The notes under the pieces: model-generated | Told to the model about the DNA's origin: nothing | The model's database searches: none | Seen by the model: only the letters and a program-made list of their open reading frames with translations | In this document: piece after piece, positions 7,619-16,284 of the stretch | Layout of the letters: each line of letters begins with the position of its first letter | Numbering within the stretch: position 1 is the stretch's first letter | Assembly (NCBI GenBank): GCA_000695325.1 | Contig: AVPN01001640.1 | Span: 1 to 20,426 of the forward strand | DNA length: 20,426 nt | Direction: 5' to 3' | Source: Pleurobrachia bachei | Lineage: Eukaryota; Ctenophora; Tentaculata; Cydippida; Pleurobrachiidae | Position numbers and translations under genes: made by a program

Positions 7619-9271
7619 CACGAAACGAAACGATAAACGAAACGAAACGGTCATTTTTTGACCAAAAATACACGAAACGAAACGAAACGAAAAAATTTGA
7701 GAAACAAAATAAACGAAACGAAACGAAACGAAAAAAAAATGAGACAAAATAAACGAAACGAAACGAAACGAAAAAAAAATGACAAAAAATAAACGAAACG
7801 AAACGAAACGAAAAAAAAAATGACAAAAAATAAACGAAACGAAACGAAACGAAAAAAAAAATGACAAAAAATAAACGAAACGAAACGAAACGAAAAAAAA
7901 AATGACAAAAAATAAACGAAACGAAACGAAACGAAAAAAAAAATGACAAAAAATAAACGAAACGAAACGAAACGAAAAAAAAAATGACAAAAAATAAACG
8001 AAACGAAACGAAACGAAAAAAAAAATGACAAAAAATAAACGAAACGAAACGAAACGAAAAAAAAAATGACAAAAAATAAACGAAACGAAACGAAACGAAA
8101 AAAAAAATGACAAAAAATAAACGAAACGAAACGAAACGAAAAAAAAAATGACAAAAAATAAACGAAACGAAACGAAACGAAAAAAAAAATGACAAAAAAT
8201 AAACGAAACGAAACGAAACGAAAAAAAAAATGACAAAAAATAAACGAAACGAAACGAAACGAAAAAAAAAATGACAAAAAATAAACGAAACGAAACGAAA
8301 CGAAAAAAAAAATGACAAAAAATAAACGAAACGAAACGAAACGAAAAAAAAAATGACAAAAAATAAACGAAACGAAACGAAACGAAAAAAAAAATGACAA
8401 AAAATAAACGAAACGAAACGAAACGAAAAAAAAAATGACAAAAAATAAACGAAACGAAACGAAACGAAAAAAAAAATGACAAAAAATAAACGAAACGAAA
8501 CGAAACGAAAAAAAAAATGACAAAAAATAAACGAAACGAAACGAAACGAAAAAAAAAATGACAAAAAATAAACGAAACGAAACGAAACGAAAAAAAAAAT
8601 GACAAAAAATAAACGAAACGAAACGAAACGAAAAAAAAAATGACAAAAAATAAACGAAACGAAACGAAACGAAAAAAAAAATGACAAAAAATAAACGAAA
8701 CGAAACGAAACGAAAAAAAAAATGACAAAAAATAAACGAAACGAAACGAAACGAAAAAAAAAATGACAAAAAATAAACGAAACGAAACGAAACGAAAAAA
8801 AAAATGACAAAAAATAAACGAAACGAAACGAAACGAAAAAAAAAATGACAAAAAATAAACGAAACGAAACGAAACGAAAAAAAAAATGACAAAAAATAAA
8901 CGAAACGAAACGAAACGAAAAAAAAAATGACAAAAAATAAACGAAACGAAACGAAACGAAAAAAAAAATGACAAAAAATAAACGAAACGAAACGAAACGA
9001 AAAAAAAAATGACAAAAAATAAACGAAACGAAACGAAACGAAAAAAAAAATGACAAAAAATAAACGAAACGAAACGAAACGAAAAAAAAAATGACAAAAA
9101 ATAAACGAAACGAAACGAAACGAAAAAAAAAATGACAAAAAATAAACGAAACGAAACGAAACGAAAAAAAAAATGACAAAAAATAAACGAAACGAAACGA
9201 AACGAAAAAAAAAATGACAAAAAATAAACGAAACGAAACGAAACGAAAAAAAAAATGACAAAAAATAAACG
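7619..9271. repeat. 41-bp satellite array (CGAAA-rich), about 40 units
   Basis: The unit contains four CGAAA pentamers, an A10 run, TGAC and A6T. TGAC recurs every 41 bp from 7780 to 9256, giving 36 exact periods. Units left of 7780 are degenerate: 40-bp spacing, GAGAC for TGAC, and a GGTCA/TGACC hairpin near 7649-7663. The array ends sharply at 9271. The minus strand has no TAA, TAG or TGA in any frame, and 41 is not a multiple of three. Three overlapping frames of 534-578 codons, rich in Phe, Ser, Arg and Val, therefore run through it; I regard these as by-products of composition, not genes. Confidence 0.95.
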
Positions 9272-9413
9272 CCCCCAGTTCCCTCTTCCAGTAATTTCGC
9301 CGCGACAATTCGGTGTTCTCTCTCGCAGAGGTGTGTCATCTCTTCGTGGTAGATAAGAGTCTCGTCGTCATAATCCTTAGAGATCACCGCCCTTTGGGTA
9401 GGGGTTCGGGTAC
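9272..9413 (-). CDS. Candidate exon 2 of an unknown spliced gene, running into the satellite
   Basis: A minus-strand acceptor (TTATCTCCACAG, intron ending at 9414) is followed by an open, acidic coding stretch: TRTPTQRAVISKDYDDETL, then YHEEMTHLCEREHR, IVAAKLLEEG and TGG. Coding then meets the satellite at 9271 without a stop, and the frame stays open through all of it to 7651. Phase agrees with the donor at 9874 (a Gly codon split one base/two bases). I recognise no domain. The composition up to the satellite looks like real protein, unlike the Phe-rich satellite translation beyond. Either the satellite inserted into the exon or the homology simply breaks there. Confidence 0.4.
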
Positions 9414-9874
9414 CTGTGGAGATAAGGTCTGGTCAGGGAAGATTTAGAGGACTATTGAAAGCAATGGAGTTTACTGAGGGTGTTACTTTGTTGGAGATTA
9501 TTTTCTAACTCTAGTCTAGGTCTTTGTATACTAACCGAGCATTGTGAAGGCAGAACACACACAAGAATGCAGTTAAACAGAAATGGTACCTAACATTAGG
9601 ATTGCTCTCCCTCTTCAGGGGTAACTTTCTAGAATTATTACGTCACTGCTTTGTTCTTGGAAGATTCTATGTGATCCTATCGCGCGTGCCTATCCGCGCT
9701 CCGGGAGTATGGACTTTCGTTTGGGCTGGGGCTTCGCGCCTTACAGATGTGCACCCTATTTATGACCAAGATTTTAATGTTATTTCTTAACAAGTTTACT
9801 TATATGTTTGGGGACGAGGTAGGGGGTTTTAGTTAGTTGACTGATGTATGTTAGGCAGGGGGGTATGTTCTTAC
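9414..9874 (-). other. Candidate intron, 461 bp
   Basis: Bounded on the minus strand by GTAAGA (from 9874) and CCACAG (to 9414), with phase 1 on both sides. The 62-codon plus-strand frame at 9602-9790 overlaps it and shows nothing recognisable. No other feature is seen. Confidence 0.35.
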
Positions 9875-10067
9875 CGTGTGTGTCGATGGTTTGTCCCGAT
9901 TTGTTGGTCTGCACTCCTTTGTCTTGGGTCGGAAATGGGGTTTGCGTTGTCGCTTCTTCCATGCTTGTGTATACGGTAGCAAGTATTATCAGAGACAGCA
10001 GAAGTGATAGTGTCGGGTCTGTGTCCCCTTCTGTAACGCGTTGATAGCGTTTCGATTTGACTGCCAT
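9875..10067 (-). CDS. Candidate exon 1: N-terminal membrane-anchor segment of an unknown protein
   Basis: The ATG at 10067 sits in a good context (CGAAAATGG). Residues 1-20 are polar and partly basic (MAVKSKRYQRVTEGDTDPT), residues 21-36 are a hydrophobic helix (LSLLLSLIILATVYTS), and a Thr/Gln-rich stretch follows (EEATTQTPFPTQDKG). This fits a signal-anchor or single-pass type II protein with a Thr-rich exposed stem. A consensus donor G|GTAAGA follows codon 64; without splicing the frame ends at 9780 after 95 codons. Family unknown. A cellular gene fragment or a transposon-borne membrane protein are both possible; nothing decides between them. Confidence 0.45.
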
Positions 10068-10299
10068 TTTCGGATGGTGACCCTAGAGATAGCTAAGGGG
10101 ATGGGGGAGGGTGTTAGCGTGTCTTCCGTTGTTTTAACCTTTAGTAGGGGGGTTTTTGGAGGGTACCCAGTGTTTCTCGACTTATAATATTTACTCTGTC
10201 GATACATACTGAGCGGCAAAGTTATTTGTTTTTATGGGTCCACTGCGTTTTAGTGACACAGATCGGGTATAAGTCCCCTAAGAATTTTAGAAACCTATC

Positions 10300-10373
10300 T
10301 CCGTAATGGCCGAGTGGTTAGAGCGCCTGACTTTGAGACGTGAGGTCCAAGGTTCAAATCCTGTATGACAAAT
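10300..10373 (+). pseudogene. tRNA-derived sequence (tRNA pseudogene or SINE head)
   Basis: An A-box-like TGGCCGAGTGG (10307-10317) and a B-box GGTTCAAATCC (10351-10361) are spaced as in a tRNA, with a GCGCCTGACTT...GAGGTCC middle resembling Ser/Leu-type tRNAs. The acceptor ends do not pair, the T stem has two mismatches and the anticodon stem has one, so it cannot be a working tRNA. There is no CCA and no clean downstream T run. Confidence 0.6.
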
Positions 10374-10675
10374 TTACTTTTTACTTTAAAAAACCCTGAA
10401 ATTTTCAACGGCTATTCCGTTCTTAAGTTTTTTGTTTGAACGTTGTGCAATCAGGCTCCACTGGGGGGGGGTGGTAAACTGTAACTACTGGGTTGGGGGA
10501 GTGGGAAGGAAGAAGTTGACAGGAGGTGTAGAAAGAAAGTGAAATTTGGATACATCGGTTTTACATAATTTCCACATAATTTCCACGTACAGTTAAACAT
10601 CTCATAAAAAACTCTCTTTGGACACAACCGCTTCACCTGATTTTCTAGTAAACATTAACATCATTTATTCTTCAG
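10374..10675. other. No gene seen
   Basis: AT-rich stretch with a G9 run near 10463 and a duplicated ACATAATTTCCAC at about 10563-10585. On the minus strand AATAAA occurs near 10666-10671, just after repeat array B; it could serve as a polyadenylation signal for something read through that array, but I cannot support a gene. Confidence 0.5.
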
Positions 10676-10807
10676 TCATCCCATTTTGGGCACCATCCCT
10701 ATTTCAGGGTACCTTCCCATTTCTGGGCTCCATCCCGTATTTGGGCTCCATCCCTTTGTAGGGCGTCATCCCATTTCTGGGCGGATCCTTAGCGTTAGCT
10801 TCGGGCA
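10676..10807 (-). repeat. Hexapeptide/mini-hairpin array B, diverged relative of array A
   Basis: Six CCC-loop-GGG units at about 18-bp spacing, with the conserved flank GGCGGATCCTTAGC and GCTTCGGGC. Read on the minus strand the flank gives LPEANAKDPPRNG against PPEAKAEDPPKNG in array A, followed by GMTPYK, GMEPKY and GMEPRN. A TGA after GKVP and a later one-base change in unit length end the frame. Substitutions relative to A keep the GMxPxx pattern, which suggests shared coding ancestry. Confidence 0.75.
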
Positions 10808-11137
10808 GACGGCCCAGTGCACTACTATCTGGGGAACTGGTGTGACGCCTAACCCACCGGGTGAGCAGTTTCATGTCATGCTCAGGAGGTGTCTCTTATC
10901 TTACGAGAGACTAGTTGTGATTTGACCGCAATCTTTGGACCATCAGCCAGTAAGGCCCGCGGCAGTGGGACTGGACCATAAGACAGACATACATGTAGAC
11001 CTACATACCACAACATAGAACAGAACAGGGTCCAGCTGGCACGGAGAACTCATTTCTAAGTTCCCCCCACTGATGCACACAAAGTGAAAGTCACAAATTA
11101 TGAAAGTATGCGTTTTCGTCTATAATTATCGAACTGA
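10808..11137. other. No gene seen; flank of the partial LINE copy
   Basis: Unique-looking sequence with a CATACATGTAGACCTACATA near-palindrome at about 10987-11006. The window's right end (20426) corresponds to 11072 here. The right edge abuts the abrupt start of LINE similarity at 11138. Confidence 0.5.
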
Positions 11138-11630
11138 CCTTGCGGGGTTTCATGAAGTCCTTTATACTTCTCTGGGTTTTCCTCTTTTCCTTCAGGGTTC
11201 TAGGTTCTCTTTTAGCTACTTCTTGGTTACCGGGTTGGTATGGAGTGCACGAGGGGTCTCTCGTTTGATTTGTGTCTTCTGGTTGTGCAGATGTCTCACC
11301 AACGGTTTTGATCTCGCTGGTCGCTAAGCAGCCTACTGTTATACATTTGGTTTTTGTGCGACCCTTGTGTTTGGTATTTTTGATGGATATTCGTGTTTGA
11401 GTTGGGTGGTTTTGAGTTATTGACTTAGGGATACCTGCTGTGGGTGGTCTGGGTTGTTGGGGTTGTGGTGGTATGAGTCTTGGTTTCATGATTTCAGGGG
11501 TTGTGTCTAGTTTATCCATTAAATTGTTTCCTGCTTCCTTCCCGTTTCCGGGCACTATCCCATAATTGGGCACCATCCCTTTACAGGGCTTCTTCCCGTG
11601 ACCGGGCACCATCCCATAATTGGGCACCAT
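11091..11630 (-). CDS. LINE hexapeptide-repeat frame, partial copy, 179 aa
   Basis: It is identical in sequence type to the 147-aa frame at 6447-6890, but here it reads on through the ORF1/ORF2 boundary (RTLKEKRKTQRSIKDF, then MKPRK) with no stop. It leaves the LINE after MKPRK and ends 14 codons later in unrelated sequence (SSIIIDENAYFHNL). The upstream frame is also stop-free to about 12014. It probably preserves the continuous version of this frame. It is not likely to be functional itself. Confidence 0.6.
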   Translation of the reverse strand: MVPNYGMVPGHGKKPCKGMVPNYGIVPGNGKEAGNNLMDKLDTTPEIMKPRLIPPQPQQPRPPTAGIPKSITQNHPTQTRISIKNTKHKGRTKTKCITVGCLATSEIKTVGETSAQPEDTNQTRDPSCTPYQPGNQEVAKREPRTLKEKRKTQRSIKDFMKPRKVSSIIIDENAYFHNL

Positions 11631-12502
11631 CCCATTTTTGGGCGGATCCTCAGCTTTCGCTTCGGGCGGGGGTGTCCTTTCGGACGGGGATTGGGTGTAA
11701 AGATGCAGAGGTTTAGCTGGGGGTAGTAAAGCGGGGCAGAGTAAAGAGAAAAGGGAGGGAGTTAGAAAGAGCTTCCTACGTGTACCCCTTGAGCTATAGC
11801 TGCATCCTGTGCGGAGATGCCACTGCGCGTTGCCGTCGCGAACGGTCTCTGCGCTAGATTCACGCGCGATGAAAGAGGAGGAGCTAAACGCTGCCCTTAA
11901 GGGTCGCGCGGCTGGGGATTTGCGCGTGACATTGTTTCGCGCGTTCCGTACACCGCCGGAGTCCTGGCCCCGGAAGTTGGCCGCCCAGGGGTTTCCTCGT
12001 GCTTTCCCCTTACCTTACCTTGTGTGAGATAATTTCCTTTTCCCACCATACCTCCTCGCCGTTCAAATTTAAAACACTTTTATAAAAAGAAATTGTAAGA
12101 ATTTTAAAAACACCAAGGAATCACAACTAATGTTTCATCACCTCGTCCTCACCGGATTTCCTTTTCTTCCTGGGTGTTTGGAATTCATCCTCAGTTTCGA
12201 CGTTATCAGCTGGGGGACCCCTTATGTCTGCTGGCGGAGGTAGGGCTTTTTCACTTGGCTGCTCCTCGTCGGATGATTCCTCAGTTGGTGGGTCTGGTAG
12301 TTTCTTGTTGTTTAAGGGTCCGGGAGGCGGGGGCCGGTATACCGGCCTGAAGGGTTGCATCCAGGGTCCTGGCTGATTTAGTGTGTTCCGGGGATCGTGG
12401 GGTCGTTGCCACTGACTCCATTGTTGGAAATGGAGTAACTGTTGCTGCATTTGTGCCATCTGCTGTGCCATCTGCTGCTGGTTAATGAACATGGGAGCCG
12501 GG
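11138..12502 (-). mobile_element. Partial LINE 5' region, ORF2 missing
   Basis: Positions 11138-12338 match 6399-7601 at an offset of 4,737-4,740 bp with only a few differences (an A-run, AAGGAAAAG for AAGTAAAG on the minus strand, and GCC for GAA). Unlike the longer copy it continues past 12338 with more upstream ORF, to the duplication junction at 12502. Similarity stops at 11138, just after the codons for MKPRK at the ORF2 start, so endonuclease and RT are absent. A 3' deletion or recombination, not normal 5' truncation, is needed to explain this. Confidence 0.85.
11537..11670 (-). repeat. Hexapeptide/mini-hairpin array A in the partial LINE copy
   Basis: Same six units and flank as 6797-6930, with no difference that I could see. 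Confidence 0.85.
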
Positions 12503-15500
12503 TATCCTATGTGGGCCTTTACCCATCTTACTCTGACTTCGTTACTTTTGGCTAGTGTATTTAGGCTTTCTATGCATTCTTTCACCGTTTTTTGTCTCAC
12601 GACTGTTTTGGTTAGAGCTTTTATGGCTGCCTGGCTGTCCACCCATATGTTTATTTCTTTTTGACTATGTTTTTTCTCTATCATTACTTTCACTGCTTCT
12701 GTGATGGCTGTTATTTCTGCTTGGAATACTGTCGCTGTGTCCGTTAGTTTATAGGATTTCCTGTCAGTTTCACTCCCTCTTTCTTTTATGTATACTCCAC
12801 TCCCTGTTTCTCCCTTTTCGTTTTTTGATCCGTCTGTGTAGCATTGTATTGGTGTGTTCTTTTCCATTTCGTTTTCTGCTTCTTTTGTGTATTCGGTTGA
12901 GTCATCAGGTACATGTGTGGTGAATGCGGTGTTTAGGTTCAATGTCGGTATGGTTGTGTCTATTTGTTTGTGACCTATGTACCGTCTAATGCTGACGTCC
13001 GCATCCGTGTGTCCTTTGTGTTTCGGTAGTTCTTTGGTCCATTGGCCCTCGTTTTTCAGTTTGGTGATGGTTTTTGCCGCTGTCGCTTTTAGGTGTTCAA
13101 CTATGTCGATTGAGTCTGTGAGTAAGTTTAGGTCCGCTGTTGCTGTCGTAGATAGTGCTCCTGTTACCATTCTTAGTGCCTTCCCTTGGACGCTTCTCAG
13201 TTTGCTAGCTATTTTTTTATTTTGTAGCGCCGTGTTTGTGATTTCTATCCCGTATTCTAGGATCGGTCTAACCACTGCTGTGTATATCCATTCTGCTATT
13301 TTGGGTTCGATCCCCCACTGTTTTCCAACTGCTGCTCTGGTTCGGCCTAGGGCTTGTTTTGCTTTTCTTATTGCTTGATCAAAATGTGTCCCAAAGTTTA
13401 GTTTCCTGTCCAGTGTTACCCCTAGTAGTCTGGCATGGTCACTGGTATTTATTGTTGTTCCTTCTATTGTGATGGTTGGGTTGTGGACCGTCCTTCCTCT
13501 TGAGAATAGCACGAGTACTGTTTTATTTGCGCTGAGTGTAAGTCCTTGAGATTTGCACCATCTGTTTATGTGTGTGGCTGTTTTCTGCATCCTTTGTTTC
13601 ATTATTTTTATGTCTTTTCCCTCCGTGAGACAACATAGGTCATCTGCAAATCCGTTTACTAGGGCTGGTATGTCCTTTGGTCCCTTCTTTAATACTTCGT
13701 CTATTACCATGAGCCATAGAATTGGTGAGAGTACTCCACCCTGGGGGCATCCTCTCTTGATTCTGATTGTGCGTGACTCCCCTCCAAATTCTGCTGTGAG
13801 TTTTCGGTTTCTTAACCAGTTTGATATCCAATTTTTCGTTGGTTCGTCTATGTTAAACTTTGTCATGGCTCCGTCGATGGCCTTGTAACTAACATTGTCG
13901 AAAGCGCCTTGTATGTCCAGGAACATTGCTAGAACCATTCCCTTTGATGCTAGCCGTTTCTCTATTTTGTGTACACATTTATGTAGAGCAGTTACGACTG
14001 ATTGCCCTTTTCTGAAGCCGTGTTGTTTAGTGGAGATGTTTTTGTAGATGTTACACGTTGTTTCTAGGTGCCATAGAACTAGTTTCTCGTATAGTTTTAG
14101 TATTGTGGGCGACAGTGTGATGGTCCTGTAGGATTTGGCGCTCTGGTAGCATTCTTTGCCAGGTTTGGGGAGGAAGATGCCTTTTGCGTATGTCCAGTTA
14201 GTTGGTGGAGTTTGGAGTCTATGGGAGGCTTTGAAGATGTTCGAGATTGGTTTGGTGAGTATTTCTGCACCTTCTTTGAGCATTCCGTTGGTTACTCCGT
14301 CAGGGCCCGGTGCCTTGTGTGGGTGTAATGCGTTTATGGCCCTCTTGATTCTATCTTCCCCGAAGGTGTTTACTTCCTGGCCACCGCTTGACTTACTATA
14401 TTTTAGGGTTGGTGCTTCCTTTACGTGGGCATCTATACCGAAGTGGTGGTCTAGTAGGTTTTTTAGTGATTCTGCTGGGGTGGTTGCCGTTTTATTTTCG
14501 CAGTTCCTTATTGTTCCAGCTTGAATGTTGGATTGGCCGGTTAGTTTAAGGATCTTGTTTAGTTTGGCTGCTTGGTGAGTGCCTTTTATGCTTCCCGTGA
14601 AGTCTGCCCATGATCTCTTCTGGGCGTTCTCTGCTATTTTTTCGTACTCGTCATTTGCTGTGATGAGTTTCCTGTCTATTTTTACAGTGTTCTTCCTATT
14701 TTTCCTCTTATTTAGAAGCTTGATTATTTTGTTTTTGGCGTTGACCACCTCATCTGTTTGCCATAGCAGTTTGATTGGTTTCCCGCTAAAGTACGTTAAT
14801 GGGCAGGCTATTTTCCAGCATCTTATTATCTCTTTATGTAGTCGATATGATGCAACATTTAACTCGTTATAAGTTCTGATTTCTGATTTTTCTATCTCTT
14901 TCAGAATTTTTGATTTACCGAGCTCTTCTTTGAATTTTTCCCAGTCGGTGTTTCGCTCTATTCTCTTCCTCTTAATTGTTTTTGCTTCTTTTACTGTGAA
15001 TCTTATGTATCTGTGGTCTGAGTTTGAGGCCTCGTCTGTGACTCTCCATTCTTTGATATCGTGGGACATGTCCCTGTTGGCTAGGGTGATGTCAATAATT
15101 GAGTTGTGCCCTCTTGAGTTTACAAAGGTTGGTTTTTGGCCTCTGTTTATCCATTGCAGGTTGTTTCCGTTTATGTTTTCCACTAAGGTTTCGCCTCTCT
15201 TGTCTGTCTTCTTGTCTCCCCAGCTTCTGTGGTGTGCATTAGTGTCTGTACCAATTACTAGTTTTGCCTTCAGTTTGACCGCTCTCTCGGTAAGTTCCTT
15301 TATGAGACTCGCATTTATGGGTTTCGTTTGGTCCATGTAGATGCTGCTGAGAATTGTACTTGTTTTTTCGTTTTTTAACAGGATTGTGCACGAGTCTCTG
15401 TCGTTTCCTATGTCCATTTTCCACGCTCTATCGGTCATCTGTTTGGGTATAGCAATTGCTGCGCGGGGCATTTCATCATAGCTTTGGAAGGTGGCCATCT

Positions 15501-15768
15501 CTTTGTGGATGCTTACTACCTTTTTATTTGTTTGGGCATATGGTTCTTGCATTAGTATTATGGGGTTTTCATTTCCCACTATGTTTGTTCCTAGCATCTT
15601 CATCGCTTGGCGCTTCTTTTGCAGGTTGCATTGGATTATGTTTAGGTCTCCACGATGCGTCGTTTTTGTGTCATTTGTTGTATCTTCGTCGTCGGTTTGA
15701 GTTTCCTCCGTCGGCTGACTTTCAAATGGTGTGAGTGCACTATGCGTTGGATCCTTGCGGGGTTTCAT
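12127..15768 (-). CDS. Chimeric ORF: LINE endonuclease-RT-partial RNase H fused to the ORF1-like tail, 1213 aa
   Basis: Residues 1-1089 equal the ORF2 at 2554-6414, including all endonuclease residues, RT D618 and FADD 707-710, and RNase H D979, E1018, D1044 and H1086. The duplication junction at 12502/12503 then joins it in frame to a 124-residue tail. That tail has a Gln/Met-rich run (NQQQMAQQMAQMQQQ), Trp and Pro-rich parts, an acidic segment, PRKKRKSGEDE and MKH. The last RNase H carboxylate (D1096) and the CCHC knuckle are lost, and there is no LINE 3' UTR, so autonomous transposition is unlikely. The tail is the longest view here of the ORF1-like protein's C-terminus. The fusion is a product of the tandem duplication, or of a false assembly join. 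Confidence 0.9.
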   Translation of the reverse strand: MKPRKDPTHSALTPFESQPTEETQTDDEDTTNDTKTTHRGDLNIIQCNLQKKRQAMKMLGTNIVGNENPIILMQEPYAQTNKKVVSIHKEMATFQSYDEMPRAAIAIPKQMTDRAWKMDIGNDRDSCTILLKNEKTSTILSSIYMDQTKPINASLIKELTERAVKLKAKLVIGTDTNAHHRSWGDKKTDKRGETLVENINGNNLQWINRGQKPTFVNSRGHNSIIDITLANRDMSHDIKEWRVTDEASNSDHRYIRFTVKEAKTIKRKRIERNTDWEKFKEELGKSKILKEIEKSEIRTYNELNVASYRLHKEIIRCWKIACPLTYFSGKPIKLLWQTDEVVNAKNKIIKLLNKRKNRKNTVKIDRKLITANDEYEKIAENAQKRSWADFTGSIKGTHQAAKLNKILKLTGQSNIQAGTIRNCENKTATTPAESLKNLLDHHFGIDAHVKEAPTLKYSKSSGGQEVNTFGEDRIKRAINALHPHKAPGPDGVTNGMLKEGAEILTKPISNIFKASHRLQTPPTNWTYAKGIFLPKPGKECYQSAKSYRTITLSPTILKLYEKLVLWHLETTCNIYKNISTKQHGFRKGQSVVTALHKCVHKIEKRLASKGMVLAMFLDIQGAFDNVSYKAIDGAMTKFNIDEPTKNWISNWLRNRKLTAEFGGESRTIRIKRGCPQGGVLSPILWLMVIDEVLKKGPKDIPALVNGFADDLCCLTEGKDIKIMKQRMQKTATHINRWCKSQGLTLSANKTVLVLFSRGRTVHNPTITIEGTTINTSDHARLLGVTLDRKLNFGTHFDQAIRKAKQALGRTRAAVGKQWGIEPKIAEWIYTAVVRPILEYGIEITNTALQNKKIASKLRSVQGKALRMVTGALSTTATADLNLLTDSIDIVEHLKATAAKTITKLKNEGQWTKELPKHKGHTDADVSIRRYIGHKQIDTTIPTLNLNTAFTTHVPDDSTEYTKEAENEMEKNTPIQCYTDGSKNEKGETGSGVYIKERGSETDRKSYKLTDTATVFQAEITAITEAVKVMIEKKHSQKEINIWVDSQAAIKALTKTVVRQKTVKECIESLNTLAKSNEVRVRWVKAHIGYPAPMFINQQQMAQQMAQMQQQLLHFQQWSQWQRPHDPRNTLNQPGPWMQPFRPVYRPPPPGPLNNKKLPDPPTEESSDEEQPSEKALPPPADIRGPPADNVETEDEFQTPRKKRKSGEDEVMKH

Positions 15769-15800
15769 GAAGTCCTTTATACTTCTCTGGGTTTTCCTCT

Positions 15801-16244
15801 TTACTTCAGGGTTCTAGGTTCTCTTTTAGCTACTTCTTGGTTACCGGGTTGGTATGGAGTGCACGAGGGGTCTCTCGTTTGATTTGTGTCTTCTGGTTGT
15901 GCAGATGTCTCACCAACGGTTTTGATCTCGCTGGTCGCTAAGCAGCCTACTGTTATACATTTGGTTTTTGTGCGACCCTTGTGTTTGGTATTTTTGATGG
16001 ATATTCGTGTTTGAGTTGGGTGGTTTTGAGTTATTGACTTAGGGATACCTGCTGTGGGTGGTCTGGGTTGTTGGGGTTGTGGTGGTATGAGTCTTGGTTT
16101 CATGATTTCAGGGGTTGTGTCTAGTTTATCCATTAAATTGTTTCCTGCTTCCTTCCCGTTTCCGGGCACTATCCCATAATTGGGCACCATCCCTTTACAG
16201 GGCTTCTTCCCGTGACCGGGCACCATCCCATAATTGGGCACCAT
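15801..16244 (-). CDS. LINE hexapeptide-repeat frame, second tandem copy, 147 aa
   Basis: Identical to 6447-6890, with the same AAGTAA stop and the same 30-bp gap before the ORF2 ATG at 15768. The frame is stop-free upstream to 16628. Confidence 0.65.
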   Translation of the reverse strand: MVPNYGMVPGHGKKPCKGMVPNYGIVPGNGKEAGNNLMDKLDTTPEIMKPRLIPPQPQQPRPPTAGIPKSITQNHPTQTRISIKNTKHKGRTKTKCITVGCLATSEIKTVGETSAQPEDTNQTRDPSCTPYQPGNQEVAKREPRTLK

Positions 16245-16284
16245 CCCATTTTTGGGCGGATCCTCAGCTTTCGCTTCGGGCGGG
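16151..16284 (-). repeat. Hexapeptide/mini-hairpin array A, second tandem copy
   Basis: Same six 18-bp units and GGCGGATCCTCAGC flank as 6797-6930. Confidence 0.85.

Larger units (their letters stand above)
3149..12502. repeat. 9,354-bp tandem duplication, first copy
   Basis: Every feature from 3149 to 11072 recurs 9,354 bp downstream. The join is precise: 12503 onward continues the sequence that starts at 3149 (TATCCTATG), while 12502 and 3148 differ. The unit holds most of LINE ORF2, the upstream LINE frames, the satellite, the candidate spliced gene, the tRNA-derived fragment and the partial LINE. Confidence 0.95.

Noticed and set aside
7619-9271. CRISPR-like array
   Set aside because: Units are contiguous and identical with no unique spacers, in a eukaryotic transposon context.
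7575-9387. Three overlapping 534-578-codon minus-strand frames in the satellite (and the same at 16929-18741)
   Set aside because: They are the three frames of a 41-bp repeat that lacks stop codons on that strand; sequence is simple F/S/R/V repetition with no domain.
10451-10925. Short frames at 10451-10636 (-) and 10686-10925 (+)
   Set aside because: The first is low-complexity with a Ser/Pro tail from T/C-rich sequence; the second is the antisense of repeat array B.
6399-12338. 1.2-kb direct repeats (6399-7601 and 11138-12338) as LTRs of one element
   Set aside because: No TG...CA ends, no primer-binding site or polypurine tract at the inner edges, and the repeated block contains LINE coding frames contiguous with ORF2.
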